This document shows positions 20,413 to 28,715 of a stretch of 43,281 nt of DNA, piece after piece (position 1 is the first letter of the stretch; every line of letters begins with the position of its first letter). Where the stretch lies: assembly GCA_028287105.1 (NCBI GenBank), contig JAQBQH010000062.1, positions 1 to 43,281 on the forward strand, read 5' to 3'. This stretch comes from Myxococcales bacterium. GTDB lineage: Bacteria; Myxococcota_A; Polyangia; Palsa-1104. Made by a program: the position numbers and the translations under genes. The notes below the pieces were generated by a model. It saw only the letters and a program-made list of their open reading frames with translations, ran no database searches and was not told the DNA's origin.

Positions 20413-23028
20413 CTACTTGTGCTTCTTCTTCAGCTCCTCGTCGATGATCTGCGCGAAGCTCTCGAACGGCATCGCGCCCGCGATCTTGCGGCCGTTGATG
20501 AAGAAGGTCGGCGTGCCGAAGCCACCGCCACCGAGGCCGTTGGCGTACTGCACGTCCTTCTGCACTTCGTCCTTGTACTTGCCCGCGTCGAGGTCCGACT
20601 TGAACTTGCTCACGTCGAGCCCGATCTCCTGCGCGTACTTCTCCAGCGACGGACGATCGAGCGCCCCCTGGTTGGCGAACATCTTGTCGTGCATCGCCCA
20701 GAACTTGCCCTGCGCGTTGGCCGCCGCGCCCGCCTCGGCCGCCCCCTGCGCGTTGTTGTGGAACGGCAGCGGATAGTTGCGGAACGCCAGGTGCACCTTG
20801 CCCGGATACTTGTCTTCGATTTGCTTGATCGTCGGCACCACGCGCGAGCAGAACGGGCACTGGAAGTCGGAGAACTCGACGATCTGCACCGGCGCGGTCT
20901 TCGGCCCCACGGCCGGCGCGTTGCCCGCGTCGACCTTGTAGACCGTCTTGTCCTCGGGAGGACCGCCGGCGTTGGCCGGAGCCGCCGCCACTTCGGCCTT
21001 CGCCGTCTTCATGAGGTCGTCGTAGTACTTGGCGAAGTTGCCGCCGTGCGCCTTGGCGTCGGCCTCTTTGATGGCCTCGTCGATCTTGCCCTTGAACGCC
21101 TCGTACGGCTGCGCGCCCACGAACGGCTTACCGTTGATGAAGAACGAAGGCGTGCCGCGCGCGCCGATCTTGTTGCCCTCGGCCAGCTCGGCGTCGACCT
21201 TCTGCTTGTACTTGCCCGAGTCGAGGTCGGCCTTGAACTTGTCGACATTGAGCCCGACCTGCTGCGCGTACTTCTCCAGCGACGGACGATCGAGCGCCTG
21301 CTGGTTCTTGAACATGACGCCGTGCATCTCCCAGAACTTGCCCTGGGCCTTGGCCGCCAGCGCCGCCTCGGCGGCGACGTGCGCGTTCTGGTGGAACGGC
21401 AGCGGCAGCTGCTTGAAGGCCACGCGCACCTGCTGCCCGTAGTCCTTCATGACCTGGTCGACGGTCGGCTCGACGCGCCCGCAGAACGGGCACTGGAAGT
21501 CCGAGAACTCGACGATGGTGACCTTGGCGTGCTTGGCATCGGCGCCCTTGACCGGCGCGTCACCGACGATCGCCTTGTAGACGACGTTCTGATCGGGCTC
21601 GCCCGGCGAGGGCTGCTGCTTGGCCGGAGCGGCGGCGCCCTCGGCCTTGTCCTTGCCGTCCTTGGTCAGCTCGGCGTAGAGGTCGGCCGGCTTGACGCCG
21701 CGCTTGAGCGCCGCGTTGGCCGCCTCGATCTCCTTGTCGATGACCGCCTTGAACGACTCCTTCGGCTGCGCGCCACGCAGCGGGCGGCCGTTGATGAAGA
21801 ACCCGGGCGTGCCCTGCGCGCCGAACTTCGCGGCGACCGCGGAGTCTTCCTTGATGTCGGCGTCGAGCTTGACATCGGCCATCGCGGCCTTGAACTTGCC
21901 GACGTTGAGGCCGAGCTCATTGGCGTACTTCTCGTAGGTGGCCTCGTCGAGGTGCTGCTGATCGGCGAACAGCTTGTCATGCATCTCCCAGAACTTGCCC
22001 TGCTGCCCGGCAGCCATGGCCGCCTTCGCCGCCGGCATCGCGTTCTGGTGGAACGGAAGCGGATTGTTCTTCCAGACCACGCGCAGATCCTTGCCGTAGT
22101 CCTTCATGAGCGCGTCGACGGTGGGCTCGACGCGCGAGCAGAACGGGCACTGGAAGTCGGAGAACTCGACGATGGTGACCTTGGCCGTCTTGGAGCCCTT
22201 CTCGGGCGAATGGCCGAGCGGCACCTTGTAGACCGCCTGCGGATCCGCCTGCGCGGGCGTCGGCTGCGCCGGACGATCGGGCGCCGCCGAGGCCGCCGGC
22301 TTGCCGTTGGCGGTCAGGGCGTCATAGACGCTGGCCAGCTTGGCGCCGCCGTTGATGGCGCGGTTGGCGTTGGCGATCTCCTCGTCGATGATCTTCTTGA
22401 AGGCGTCGAACGGCTGCGCGCCCGAGAGCGCACGACCGTTGATGAAGAACGAAGGTGTGCCGCGCGCGCCGAACTTGGTGCCTTCCTGCGAGTCGGCCTG
22501 GATGGCGGCGTCGTACTTCTTGTCGTCGAGCGCCTCCTTGATGTCACCGTCGGAGAGGCCCATGTCCTTGGCGTACTTCTCGAGCGCCGGACGGTCGAGC
22601 GCCTGCTGATTGTGGAACAGGGTGTCGTGCATCTTCCAGAAGCCGGCCGCGCCCTTCTTGGCGTAGGCCGCGCGCGAGATCTGCGCCGCCGGCATGGCGT
22701 TCTGGTGGAACGGCAGCGGCTGATCCTTCCACGCCACGCGCACGTCCTTGCCGTACGTCTTCATGATCTGGTCGACCGTCGGCTCGACGCGGGAGCAGAA
22801 CGGGCACTGGAAATCCGACCACTCGATGATGGTGACCTTGGCGTGCTCGGGACCCTTGGTGGGGGCGTTGCCGACCGGGATCTTGAAGCGTTCGACGTTC
22901 GAATCCGGCAGCGCCGCCGCCGGGACCTGCACGCTCGGGCCGTCGCTGGAGCCGTGCCATGTGTTGCCGATGAACACGCCGACGACGAGCGCGACGAGCA
23001 TTCCGATGATTGCCGTACCTTTACTCAT
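20413..23028 (-). CDS. Membrane-anchored protein with four tandem DsbA-like thioredoxin domains
   Basis: An 871-residue envelope protein. An uncleaved-looking helix at about 6-21 anchors it to the membrane. Four DsbA/DsbG-like domains of about 180 residues follow, each with its own active site: C75-PF-C78, C294-PF-C297, C513-PF-C516 and C724-PF-C727, and each with a cis-Pro loop (GTPSFFING type) near 192, 408, 627 and 840. All four CPFC sites are intact, so all may be redox-active. Ala/Pro/Gln-rich linkers of about 25-40 residues join the domains. The usual DsbA-like protein has one such domain. No DsbB is in the window. Likely periplasmic disulfide formation, isomerisation or electron relay. 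Confidence 0.93.
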   Translation of the reverse strand: MSKGTAIIGMLVALVVGVFIGNTWHGSSDGPSVQVPAAALPDSNVERFKIPVGNAPTKGPEHAKVTIIEWSDFQCPFCSRVEPTVDQIMKTYGKDVRVAWKDQPLPFHQNAMPAAQISRAAYAKKGAAGFWKMHDTLFHNQQALDRPALEKYAKDMGLSDGDIKEALDDKKYDAAIQADSQEGTKFGARGTPSFFINGRALSGAQPFDAFKKIIDEEIANANRAINGGAKLASVYDALTANGKPAASAAPDRPAQPTPAQADPQAVYKVPLGHSPEKGSKTAKVTIVEFSDFQCPFCSRVEPTVDALMKDYGKDLRVVWKNNPLPFHQNAMPAAKAAMAAGQQGKFWEMHDKLFADQQHLDEATYEKYANELGLNVGKFKAAMADVKLDADIKEDSAVAAKFGAQGTPGFFINGRPLRGAQPKESFKAVIDKEIEAANAALKRGVKPADLYAELTKDGKDKAEGAAAPAKQQPSPGEPDQNVVYKAIVGDAPVKGADAKHAKVTIVEFSDFQCPFCGRVEPTVDQVMKDYGQQVRVAFKQLPLPFHQNAHVAAEAALAAKAQGKFWEMHGVMFKNQQALDRPSLEKYAQQVGLNVDKFKADLDSGKYKQKVDAELAEGNKIGARGTPSFFINGKPFVGAQPYEAFKGKIDEAIKEADAKAHGGNFAKYYDDLMKTAKAEVAAAPANAGGPPEDKTVYKVDAGNAPAVGPKTAPVQIVEFSDFQCPFCSRVVPTIKQIEDKYPGKVHLAFRNYPLPFHNNAQGAAEAGAAANAQGKFWAMHDKMFANQGALDRPSLEKYAQEIGLDVSKFKSDLDAGKYKDEVQKDVQYANGLGGGGFGTPTFFINGRKIAGAMPFESFAQIIDEELKKKHK
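20419..22896 (-). repeat. Four homologous coding units inside the DsbA-like gene
   Basis: The gene is built from four similar units of about 560 bases: roughly 22896-22324, 22236-21664, 21582-21019 and 20946-20419. The active-site codons are spaced 219, 219 and 211 codons apart. Conserved blocks such as FSDFQCPFC, PLPFHQNA, GKFWEMH, LEKYA and GTPSFFING recur in the same order, which indicates internal duplication. Linkers diverge more than domains. Boundaries are approximate. Confidence 0.85.
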
Positions 23029-23065
23029 GGAGACACCTTGATGAGAGTTAACAGTCGAAACGAAC

Positions 23066-23132
23066 GGGCTGACAGCTCACGGCTGACAGCTGACAGTTCA
23101 GAATGAGATTTCGGATTCGGATTTCGGGTTCG
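23066..23132. repeat. Dispersed short-repeat sequence (GCTGACAG and GATTTCGGATTCG types)
   Basis: Two adjoining repeat-like segments lie between the DsbA-like gene and the next gene. Bases 23066-23100 hold several copies of GCTGACAGCT, and 23107-23132 hold GATTTCGG/ATTCGGATTTCGG repeats. Both sequence types recur as spurious short reading frames in many deltaproteobacterial and planctomycete genomes, as far as I recall, and are not protein-coding. No terminal inverted repeats or transposase are visible. Confidence 0.6.
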
Positions 23133-23139
23133 AAGGCGG

Positions 23140-23601
23140 TTAGACGCGAGGCGGGCGATCGAGGCGCGGGGGTGAGACGTCGTCGATGGCGTCGTCGAGC
23201 GGAGCGACGACGGGCGACGAAGGTGAGAGGCGGTGGAGCGGCGGCGGCTGCGCGAGGAGCGCGCCGTCGGCGGTGGATGGAGCCGTGATGACGTCGACGC
23301 GCCCCGAGTCGGCGCGGGCGACGAGGGTGGTGCCGCCGTTGCGCAGGGTGGCGGCGTGGGCGGTCGGCGGCGCCTGCTTGGGCAGGTCGCAGGAGCCGAT
23401 CATCTCCTGGATGAACGGGCTGGCGCAGTCGAGCACCGCCGCCGGCATCTCGACGCTGAGCGTCGGCTCGACGGCGCACTCGCCCGAGTCGTCGACGTCG
23501 CAGTAGGCTTCGTCGAACGTCGACGCCAGCTTCTCCACGCCGTGCACCGGCGAGGACGCCGCCGCGACGGAAACGAGGAGATAGGTGCCGAGCGCAACCA
23601 T
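23140..23601 (-). CDS. Small secreted protein of unknown function
   Basis: A 153-residue protein with a signal-peptide-like N-terminus (ALGTYLLVSVAAASSP). Cysteines at about 34, 42, 59 and 70 fit a disulfide-stabilised mature protein. The C-terminal half is Pro/Asp-rich with no domain that I recognise. It is divergent from the metallophosphoesterase with a 53-base gap that must hold both starts. The frame is open in GC-rich DNA, so it is less certain than its neighbours, but the signal peptide and Cys pattern support it. Confidence 0.6.
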   Translation of the reverse strand: MVALGTYLLVSVAAASSPVHGVEKLASTFDEAYCDVDDSGECAVEPTLSVEMPAAVLDCASPFIQEMIGSCDLPKQAPPTAHAATLRNGGTTLVARADSGRVDVITAPSTADGALLAQPPPLHRLSPSSPVVAPLDDAIDDVSPPRLDRPPRV

Positions 23602-23654
23602 GCGGGCCCGAGTGTACCTCCGTCGGTGACGATTGCAAGCCGAGGACGTACACT

Positions 23655-24524
23655 GTGCGCGTGCGCATCGGCTTGACCAGCGACCTTCACGTGGAGCACC
23701 ACCCCGAGGTGGTGCCGCTCATCGTCGAGCGGGTGCGCGCCCTCGGCGTCGACGTGCTCATCGTCGCGGGCGACGTGTCGTCGAGCCTGCCGACGCTGGA
23801 GGCGGCGCTGACGGCCCTGCGCGCGTCGGCGCCGCGCATGCTGTTCGTCGCCGGCAACCACGATCTCTGGATGCTCAAGGACACCCCCTCGAGCCGCGCC
23901 CGCTACGAAGCGGAGATCCCGGCCCTGTGCGCGCGCGCCGGCGTCGACGCCATCGGCCAGGCGCCGGTCGAGGTAGGCGGCGTCCAGTTCTGCGGCGTCA
24001 CCGGCTGGTACGACTATTCGCTGCGCAACCGGGAGCTCGACGGCACCTTCACGCTCGCCGATTACCAGAAAGGCGCGTGGGGGCGGCTGCGCTGGAACGA
24101 CAAGGCGCGCGTGAGCTGGCCCGCGGACGACGGCACGGAGCTCGACGACGTGGCCATCTGCGATGGGCAGGTGGCGCTCCTCGAACGGCAGCTGGCCGAG
24201 GTCGGCGCGCGGCCGACGGTGGTCGTGACCCACCATCTGCCGTTCGTGCAGCTGGCGACGTCGCGCGGCGAGCCGCCGTGGGACTTCATCAACGGCTTCA
24301 TGGGATCGGAGCGGCTCGGCCAGGCGATGCGACGCGCCGCCGGGCTCAAGCTCGGGGTCTGCGGCCACACGCACTTTCGCAAGCGCGGCGAGTTCGAGGG
24401 CGCGGGCGGGCCCTTCACCGTCGAGACCAGCCCCATCGGCTATCCGCGCGAGTACGCGCGCATGCTCGGGCTGACGCTGGCGGCGCGCGTGGCCGATCGC
24501 GTGACCGCCATCGAGCTCGTGTAA
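23655..24524 (+). CDS. Calcineurin-like metallophosphoesterase
   Basis: A 289-residue calcineurin-like phosphoesterase. All five metal-binding blocks are present: TSDLHVE near 8-14, AGDVSS near 38, GNHDLW near 67, VVTHHLPF near 192 and CGHTHFRK near 236. The protein has no signal peptide and should be cytoplasmic. Substrates in this superfamily range from nucleotides to phosphoproteins and cannot be told from sequence. The gene starts at GTG and is followed nine bases later by the CsgG/FlgO-like gene. Confidence 0.94.
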   Translation: MRVRIGLTSDLHVEHHPEVVPLIVERVRALGVDVLIVAGDVSSSLPTLEAALTALRASAPRMLFVAGNHDLWMLKDTPSSRARYEAEIPALCARAGVDAIGQAPVEVGGVQFCGVTGWYDYSLRNRELDGTFTLADYQKGAWGRLRWNDKARVSWPADDGTELDDVAICDGQVALLERQLAEVGARPTVVVTHHLPFVQLATSRGEPPWDFINGFMGSERLGQAMRRAAGLKLGVCGHTHFRKRGEFEGAGGPFTVETSPIGYPREYARMLGLTLAARVADRVTAIELV

Positions 24525-24533
24525 CCTCGGCGC

Positions 24534-25907
24534 ATGCTGCGCGCGTCGATCGTCGCCGTAGTGGTAACGCTGGCGGCGCGCGCGCTGGCGGCCGAGCCGG
24601 TGGTGGCGGTGATGCCGTTCCGCGATCTGAGCGGCGCGCGCGCCAACGTCGGCGAAGCCATCCGCGAGACCCTCACCGTCGATCTGAAGGAGGTGGGCGG
24701 CGTGCGCGTCGTCGAGCGCGGCGCCATCGACAAGGTGATCGGCGAGCAGAACCTCGAGGACAAGAAGCGCGATCTGTCGCCCATCGGTGCCGTGCGGGTG
24801 GGCACGCTCGTCGGTGCGACCTGGATCGTGATGGGCGCCTATCAGCGCGCCGGCGGCGACGTGCGCTTGACCGCGCGCATCGTCGAGGTGGCCTCGGGCG
24901 AGCTCAAGGGCAGCGCCAAGGTCGACGGCGGCAGTGACGAGCTCTTGCGCCTGCAAGACGGCCTGGCCATTTCGCTGTTCCAATCGGCGGGGCTGGCGCC
25001 CAAGACGGTGCAGCGGCTGGCGCGGCGCGCGCGGCCCAGGGTCCCCTATCGCGCCTTTCAGCTCTACGGCGACGCGGTGCAGGCGCCCGACGACGACAAG
25101 CGGCGCGCGCTCTTGCAAGAGGCGGTCGCGGCGGGACCGCAGCTGCACTACGCGGTGCGCGATCTGGAGGCGCTGCAGAAGCGCATGGGCGGCTACAGCG
25201 CCGCCGCCAGCGCCAAGCTCGAGGAGCGCGAGAAGCAGCTGGTCGCGCGCGCCGACGACGCGGCGCGCCCGGCGGCGGAGCGGACGCACGCGGCGCACGA
25301 GCTGCTCTCGTCGCTGGCGGCGGCGCGTCGCTATCACGCGCTGGCCGAGGTCTCGGCGCGCTGGCAGAAGAGCCGCCTCGACGGCGTGGTCGAGCCGGCC
25401 GCCTGGTCGCAGTTTCGCGCCGAGGACGGGCTGCATCGGTGGGACGCCGCGCTCGCCGCCGGCGAGCAGTACTTGAAGGCGCTGCCGACCGGCGAGCACT
25501 TTCGCGAGATCGAGACGCGCATGCACGCCATCGTCGAGGAGCGGCGCAAGCGCGCGTCGCGTCGGGCCGAGTACGCGCAGGATCTCGCCGAGAAGCGCGC
25601 CAACCGGCCGGGCAGCGCCGATCAGAAGCTCGAGTGGGACTACGCGCCGTGCATCTGCGCGCGCTGGAATTCGCAGCTCGACGAAGTGATGCTCGACAGC
25701 TGCTCGACGTTCATCACCGCCTACCAGAACGACGCGCGTCCCGACGCTCGCGACCACGTCCTGGCGGCGCGCTTCTTCGTCATCCTGGCGCTCGCCGAGC
25801 GTGGCGACTTCGCCCGCGCGCGGCCCCGCGCCGACGCGCTCCTCGCCGACAGCGACGAGTGGGACGAGGAGCTGCGCAAGCTGATGTCCGCCTGGCCGAC
25901 GGACTGA
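24534..25907 (+). CDS. Secreted CsgG/FlgO-like protein with helical C-terminal region
   Basis: A 457-residue protein with a signal peptide (about 1-19). Residues 20-150 match the CsgG/FlgO-like fold: VVAVMPFRDLSG, TVDLKEVGGVRVVERG and a GATWIVMGAYQRAGGDVRLTARIVE block. In such proteins this domain binds the envelope or forms secretion-linked assemblies. The rest (about 170-457) is helical and resembles degenerate tetratricopeptide repeats, with a CICARW pair near 375. No pore-forming role is implied by sequence alone. It follows the metallophosphoesterase closely and may be co-transcribed. Confidence 0.82.
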   Translation: MLRASIVAVVVTLAARALAAEPVVAVMPFRDLSGARANVGEAIRETLTVDLKEVGGVRVVERGAIDKVIGEQNLEDKKRDLSPIGAVRVGTLVGATWIVMGAYQRAGGDVRLTARIVEVASGELKGSAKVDGGSDELLRLQDGLAISLFQSAGLAPKTVQRLARRARPRVPYRAFQLYGDAVQAPDDDKRRALLQEAVAAGPQLHYAVRDLEALQKRMGGYSAAASAKLEEREKQLVARADDAARPAAERTHAAHELLSSLAAARRYHALAEVSARWQKSRLDGVVEPAAWSQFRAEDGLHRWDAALAAGEQYLKALPTGEHFREIETRMHAIVEERRKRASRRAEYAQDLAEKRANRPGSADQKLEWDYAPCICARWNSQLDEVMLDSCSTFITAYQNDARPDARDHVLAARFFVILALAERGDFARARPRADALLADSDEWDEELRKLMSAWPTD

Positions 25908-25913
25908 CGGCGT

Positions 25914-25940
25914 CACCCGGCCGCGCGGCGGCGCCGGGTG
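25914..25940. terminator. GC-rich hairpin between convergent genes
   Basis: CACCCGGC at 25914-25921 and GCCGGGTG at 25933-25940 form a perfect 8-base stem with an 11-base loop between the converging ends of the CsgG/FlgO-like gene and the TPR gene. There is no T-run on either side, so it is not a standard intrinsic terminator, but its position fits a role in ending transcription or protecting mRNA ends. Confidence 0.4.
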
Positions 25941-26014
25941 GCGCGCCCCCGTCGAGCGGGCTCTCGATCTTGCTGCTGGCGTCGTGCGGTATCGCGGCGC
26001 TGCGCGGAAGGCGG

Positions 26015-26602
26015 CTACTTCTTCTTCGGCGTGAGCTCGTCGATGAACTGGTGGATCTCTTTTTCCATCTCGTCGGACTGCAGCACGATCGGCTTCTCCA
26101 GCGCCAGCTTGGCGTGGGCGCGCGCGGCGTCATTCTCGCCCTTCTTGCGCTCGAGCTGCGCCAACGCCCAGTAGCTGTCGCCCTCTTGCAGCGCGTCCTT
26201 CTTCGCCAGATCGCCGAGCAGCCGCAGCGCCGCGTCGCTCTTGCCGTTGCCGTCGAGCGCACGGGCGTACCACTCGCTCAGCCGCGTGTCGTCGGGCGAC
26301 AGCTTCACGCGCCGCGCCAGCAGCTTCTCCGACTCGGCAAACTTGCCGGTCACGAGCTTACAGCGCCCGATGATGACCTCGAGCCGACCCTGCTCGTCCT
26401 TGGTGAGGCCGCGCGTCCGCTGCAGCCGTTCCGATTCGTTGATCGCGTCGCCGAGCCGGCCGTTGTCGAGCGCCGTCTCGGCGTCGGCGATGGCCGCTTG
26501 GACCGTCATCGGCTTGCCGTCGTGCTCTTTGGCGGCCGCGGAACCCGGCCCGAGAAGCCCGAAGAGCCCCGAAAGCAGGACCACTAGAAGAACCTTGCGC
26601 AT
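26015..26602 (-). CDS. Secreted tetratricopeptide-repeat protein
   Basis: A 195-residue protein with a signal peptide (about 1-24, ending GSAAA) and several helix pairs of TPR type in the rest (about 33-165: AETALDNGRLGDAINESERL, RRVKLSPDDTRLSEWYARAL, YWALAQLERKKGENDAARAH). It ends with a Lys-rich tail. Such proteins act as scaffolds in periplasmic complexes; no partner is apparent. It is convergent with the CsgG/FlgO-like gene and divergent from the PD40 lipoprotein. A purine-rich AGGAGG site lies just upstream of the ATG. Confidence 0.82.
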   Translation of the reverse strand: MRKVLLVVLLSGLFGLLGPGSAAAKEHDGKPMTVQAAIADAETALDNGRLGDAINESERLQRTRGLTKDEQGRLEVIIGRCKLVTGKFAESEKLLARRVKLSPDDTRLSEWYARALDGNGKSDAALRLLGDLAKKDALQEGDSYWALAQLERKKGENDAARAHAKLALEKPIVLQSDEMEKEIHQFIDELTPKKK

Positions 26603-26670
26603 GGCGCACCTCCTACGTCGCGGACCCTAACACGGTTGGCCCGCCAATACGCGTCAAAGCACCTACATGC

Positions 26671-28275
26671 ATGCGAACCGCACTTCTAGCGACGCTGGCC
26701 CTGGTCTTCAGCGCTTGCAACTCTCCGACGACGGGCCACGGCGGCGGCGGCGGTAACAGCGGCAATGGCGGCGGCGGCGGGGGAGGCGGCGGCTCAGGCA
26801 CCGGCGGCAACCAGCCGCCGGCCACGCACGACATCGTAGATCCGACGCTGCCGCCCGGTGTCGTCGGCGGCTTCGACGGCACGCCGGCGGGCACGAGCGG
26901 CGTCACCCTCGTCTACCCGAATTCGGGCGCCATCGTGCCGCACGATCTCGCGCCTGTCGACGTGCAGTGGAACGCCGCGTCGCCGGTCTATCGCGTCACC
27001 TTCTCCGTCGACAACGGCAATAAGCTGCGCGGCTACGTCAAGACCGCCGACTGGGTGCCGCCCGCAGGCGAGTGGCAGTGGCTGCTCGACGTCGCCGCCG
27101 GCCACACCATCACGCTCTCGGTCGACGGCGCTACCGTCGACGGCAGCGGCGTGCCGCAGGGTCCGGTCGTCGGCTCCGGCGGACAGCCGCTCAAGGTCTC
27201 GCGCGACGACGCCACCGGCGCGCTCTTCTACTTCGCCACCACCGGCGATCAGCTCACCGGCGACGGCACGCTCGAGCGCCTGCAGCTCGGGTCGCAAAAA
27301 GCGGACAAGTATCTCAACAAGACCAACAACGGCGGGCGCTGCGTCGGCTGCCACGCGCTCAGCCGCGACGGCAAGCGCGTCGCCTTTACCTTCCTCGATC
27401 TCGGCGGCGTTGCCACCGGCGCCACCATGTCGCTCGGCGACGTCGACGCGACCAACCCGACCACGCAGCAGGCGCCGGCCAACACGCAGGCGGCCACCAC
27501 CTCGTTCAGCCCAGACGGCTCGCGCATCATCACCAGCTACGAAGGCAAGCTGACCTTGCGCGAAGGCACCACCGGCAACAAGATCGCCGACGTCGCCACC
27601 AGCGGGCCGGCGCTCTTCCCCGACTGGTCGCCCGACGGCAGCAGCATCGTCTTCGTCAAGCCCACTGCGATGTGCGCGCCGAGCGGCCTCAACTTCGGGC
27701 AGGCCAGCATCTTCGCGTATGGCGGATCGCTCGTGACCATGACCGCCAGCGGCGCCGGCTTCGGCAACGAGAAGGTGCTCATGCAGGCGGCCGCCGGCGA
27801 GAACAACTTCTACCCGTCCTACTCGCCCGACGGGCAGTACGTCGTCTTCGCGCGCGCGTCGGCGTCGTCGAAGTCGAGCTGGGCGATGGCGAACTCGTCG
27901 TGCAACGGCCAGGACGGCAGCGGGCTGTCGTACGACAATCCGTCGGCGACGATCTGGATCCTGCCGGCGGCGGGCGGCACGCCGGTGCAGCTGACCGCGG
28001 CCAACGGCGAGGCCATGCGCACCAACTCGTGGCCGAAGTGGGGCCCCAAGGCCGACGGCGATTATCTGTGGCTCTCGTTCTCGTCGACGCGCCCGTACGG
28101 CAACGTGCTCACCGGCGCGATGGCGCATCACCAGATCTGGATCACCGCGATTCCGCGCGCGGGCGCGACGGGCGATCCGTCGTCGCCGGGGGTCTGGTTC
28201 CCCTTCCAGGACACGGCGACGAAGAATCACATCGGCGTGTGGTCGATCAAGGTCGGCGGATACACGATTCCATAG
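26671..28275 (+). CDS. PD40-repeat lipoprotein with a CXXCH motif
   Basis: A 534-residue lipoprotein. The signal peptide ends in FSAC with the lipidated C16, followed by a Gly/Asn-rich flexible linker to about 50. An N-terminal beta domain at about 60-210 precedes a TolB-like propeller with PD40 motifs (SFSPDGSRI near 278, DWSPDGSSI near 318, YSPDGQYVV near 384). A C224-V-G-C-H228 motif, the classic covalent haem-attachment site, sits between them in GGRCVGCHALSRDGK. If haem is attached this is an unusual cytochrome-like propeller; the motif could instead bind metal or be chance. Function unknown. Confidence 0.87.
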   Translation: MRTALLATLALVFSACNSPTTGHGGGGGNSGNGGGGGGGGGSGTGGNQPPATHDIVDPTLPPGVVGGFDGTPAGTSGVTLVYPNSGAIVPHDLAPVDVQWNAASPVYRVTFSVDNGNKLRGYVKTADWVPPAGEWQWLLDVAAGHTITLSVDGATVDGSGVPQGPVVGSGGQPLKVSRDDATGALFYFATTGDQLTGDGTLERLQLGSQKADKYLNKTNNGGRCVGCHALSRDGKRVAFTFLDLGGVATGATMSLGDVDATNPTTQQAPANTQAATTSFSPDGSRIITSYEGKLTLREGTTGNKIADVATSGPALFPDWSPDGSSIVFVKPTAMCAPSGLNFGQASIFAYGGSLVTMTASGAGFGNEKVLMQAAAGENNFYPSYSPDGQYVVFARASASSKSSWAMANSSCNGQDGSGLSYDNPSATIWILPAAGGTPVQLTAANGEAMRTNSWPKWGPKADGDYLWLSFSSTRPYGNVLTGAMAHHQIWITAIPRAGATGDPSSPGVWFPFQDTATKNHIGVWSIKVGGYTIP

Positions 28276-28355
28276 GCGTTTTCGCCCTTCGTAAAGGTTC
28301 GGTAAAGGGTTGCGATAGCGGCCGTGCCGGGACGTCTCAGCTGCAGGAGGTCGAC

Positions 28356-28715
28356 ATGTTGACCAAGCTGGGAATGATGGCACTGAGTGCGACGATCGGA
28401 ACCGCGGCCTTGAGCACGCCCGCCGCTGCAGACGAGCATGACGGGCGCGCGCAGTACGCACGTGGCGGCGACCACGGTGACGCCCGTTTCGACAATCGCT
28501 CCGACAATCGCGGCGAGAACCGCTACGACAATCGGTACGACAACCGCGCTCCGGTCGTGGTGGCCGGTCGCTACGATCAGGTCGACGGCCGCTTCGGCGT
28601 TCGCGACGGCGAATTCGGCCGCCGGCGCGCCTACGAGCAGATGATGCGCGAGCGTCGTGAGCGCGCGATGATGCACGCGCGCTGGCTGCACACGCATCGG
28701 GACGGGCGCTGGTAG
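28356..28715 (+). CDS. Small secreted Asp/Asn/Arg-rich protein
   Basis: A 119-residue protein with a signal peptide (about 1-25, ending PAAAD). Residues 45-65 hold short repeats around DNR and YDNR, and the C-terminal third is Arg/Met-rich (EQMMRERRERAMMHARW). It has no recognisable domain. The start is well supported by AGGAGG at 28345-28350, five bases before the ATG. Its stop directly abuts the stop of the PEGA gene on the opposite strand. Probably an exported, intrinsically disordered protein of unknown role. Confidence 0.78.
   Translation: MLTKLGMMALSATIGTAALSTPAAADEHDGRAQYARGGDHGDARFDNRSDNRGENRYDNRYDNRAPVVVAGRYDQVDGRFGVRDGEFGRRRAYEQMMRERRERAMMHARWLHTHRDGRW

Noticed and set aside
20419-23106. 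Open frame of almost 900 codons on the plus strand opposite the DsbA-like gene
   Set aside because: It mirrors the real gene codon by codon, is rich in Arg/Leu/Val/Asp, has no domains, and arises from GC-rich third positions.
23400-25916. Open frame of 838 codons on minus opposite the metallophosphoesterase and CsgG/FlgO-like genes
   Set aside because: It covers two recognised genes on the opposite strand and has no conserved motif.
28290-28311. CCTTCGTAAAGG/TTCGGTAAAGG direct repeat as a promoter or operator
   Set aside because: No -35/-10 pair is visible and two short copies are not enough evidence.
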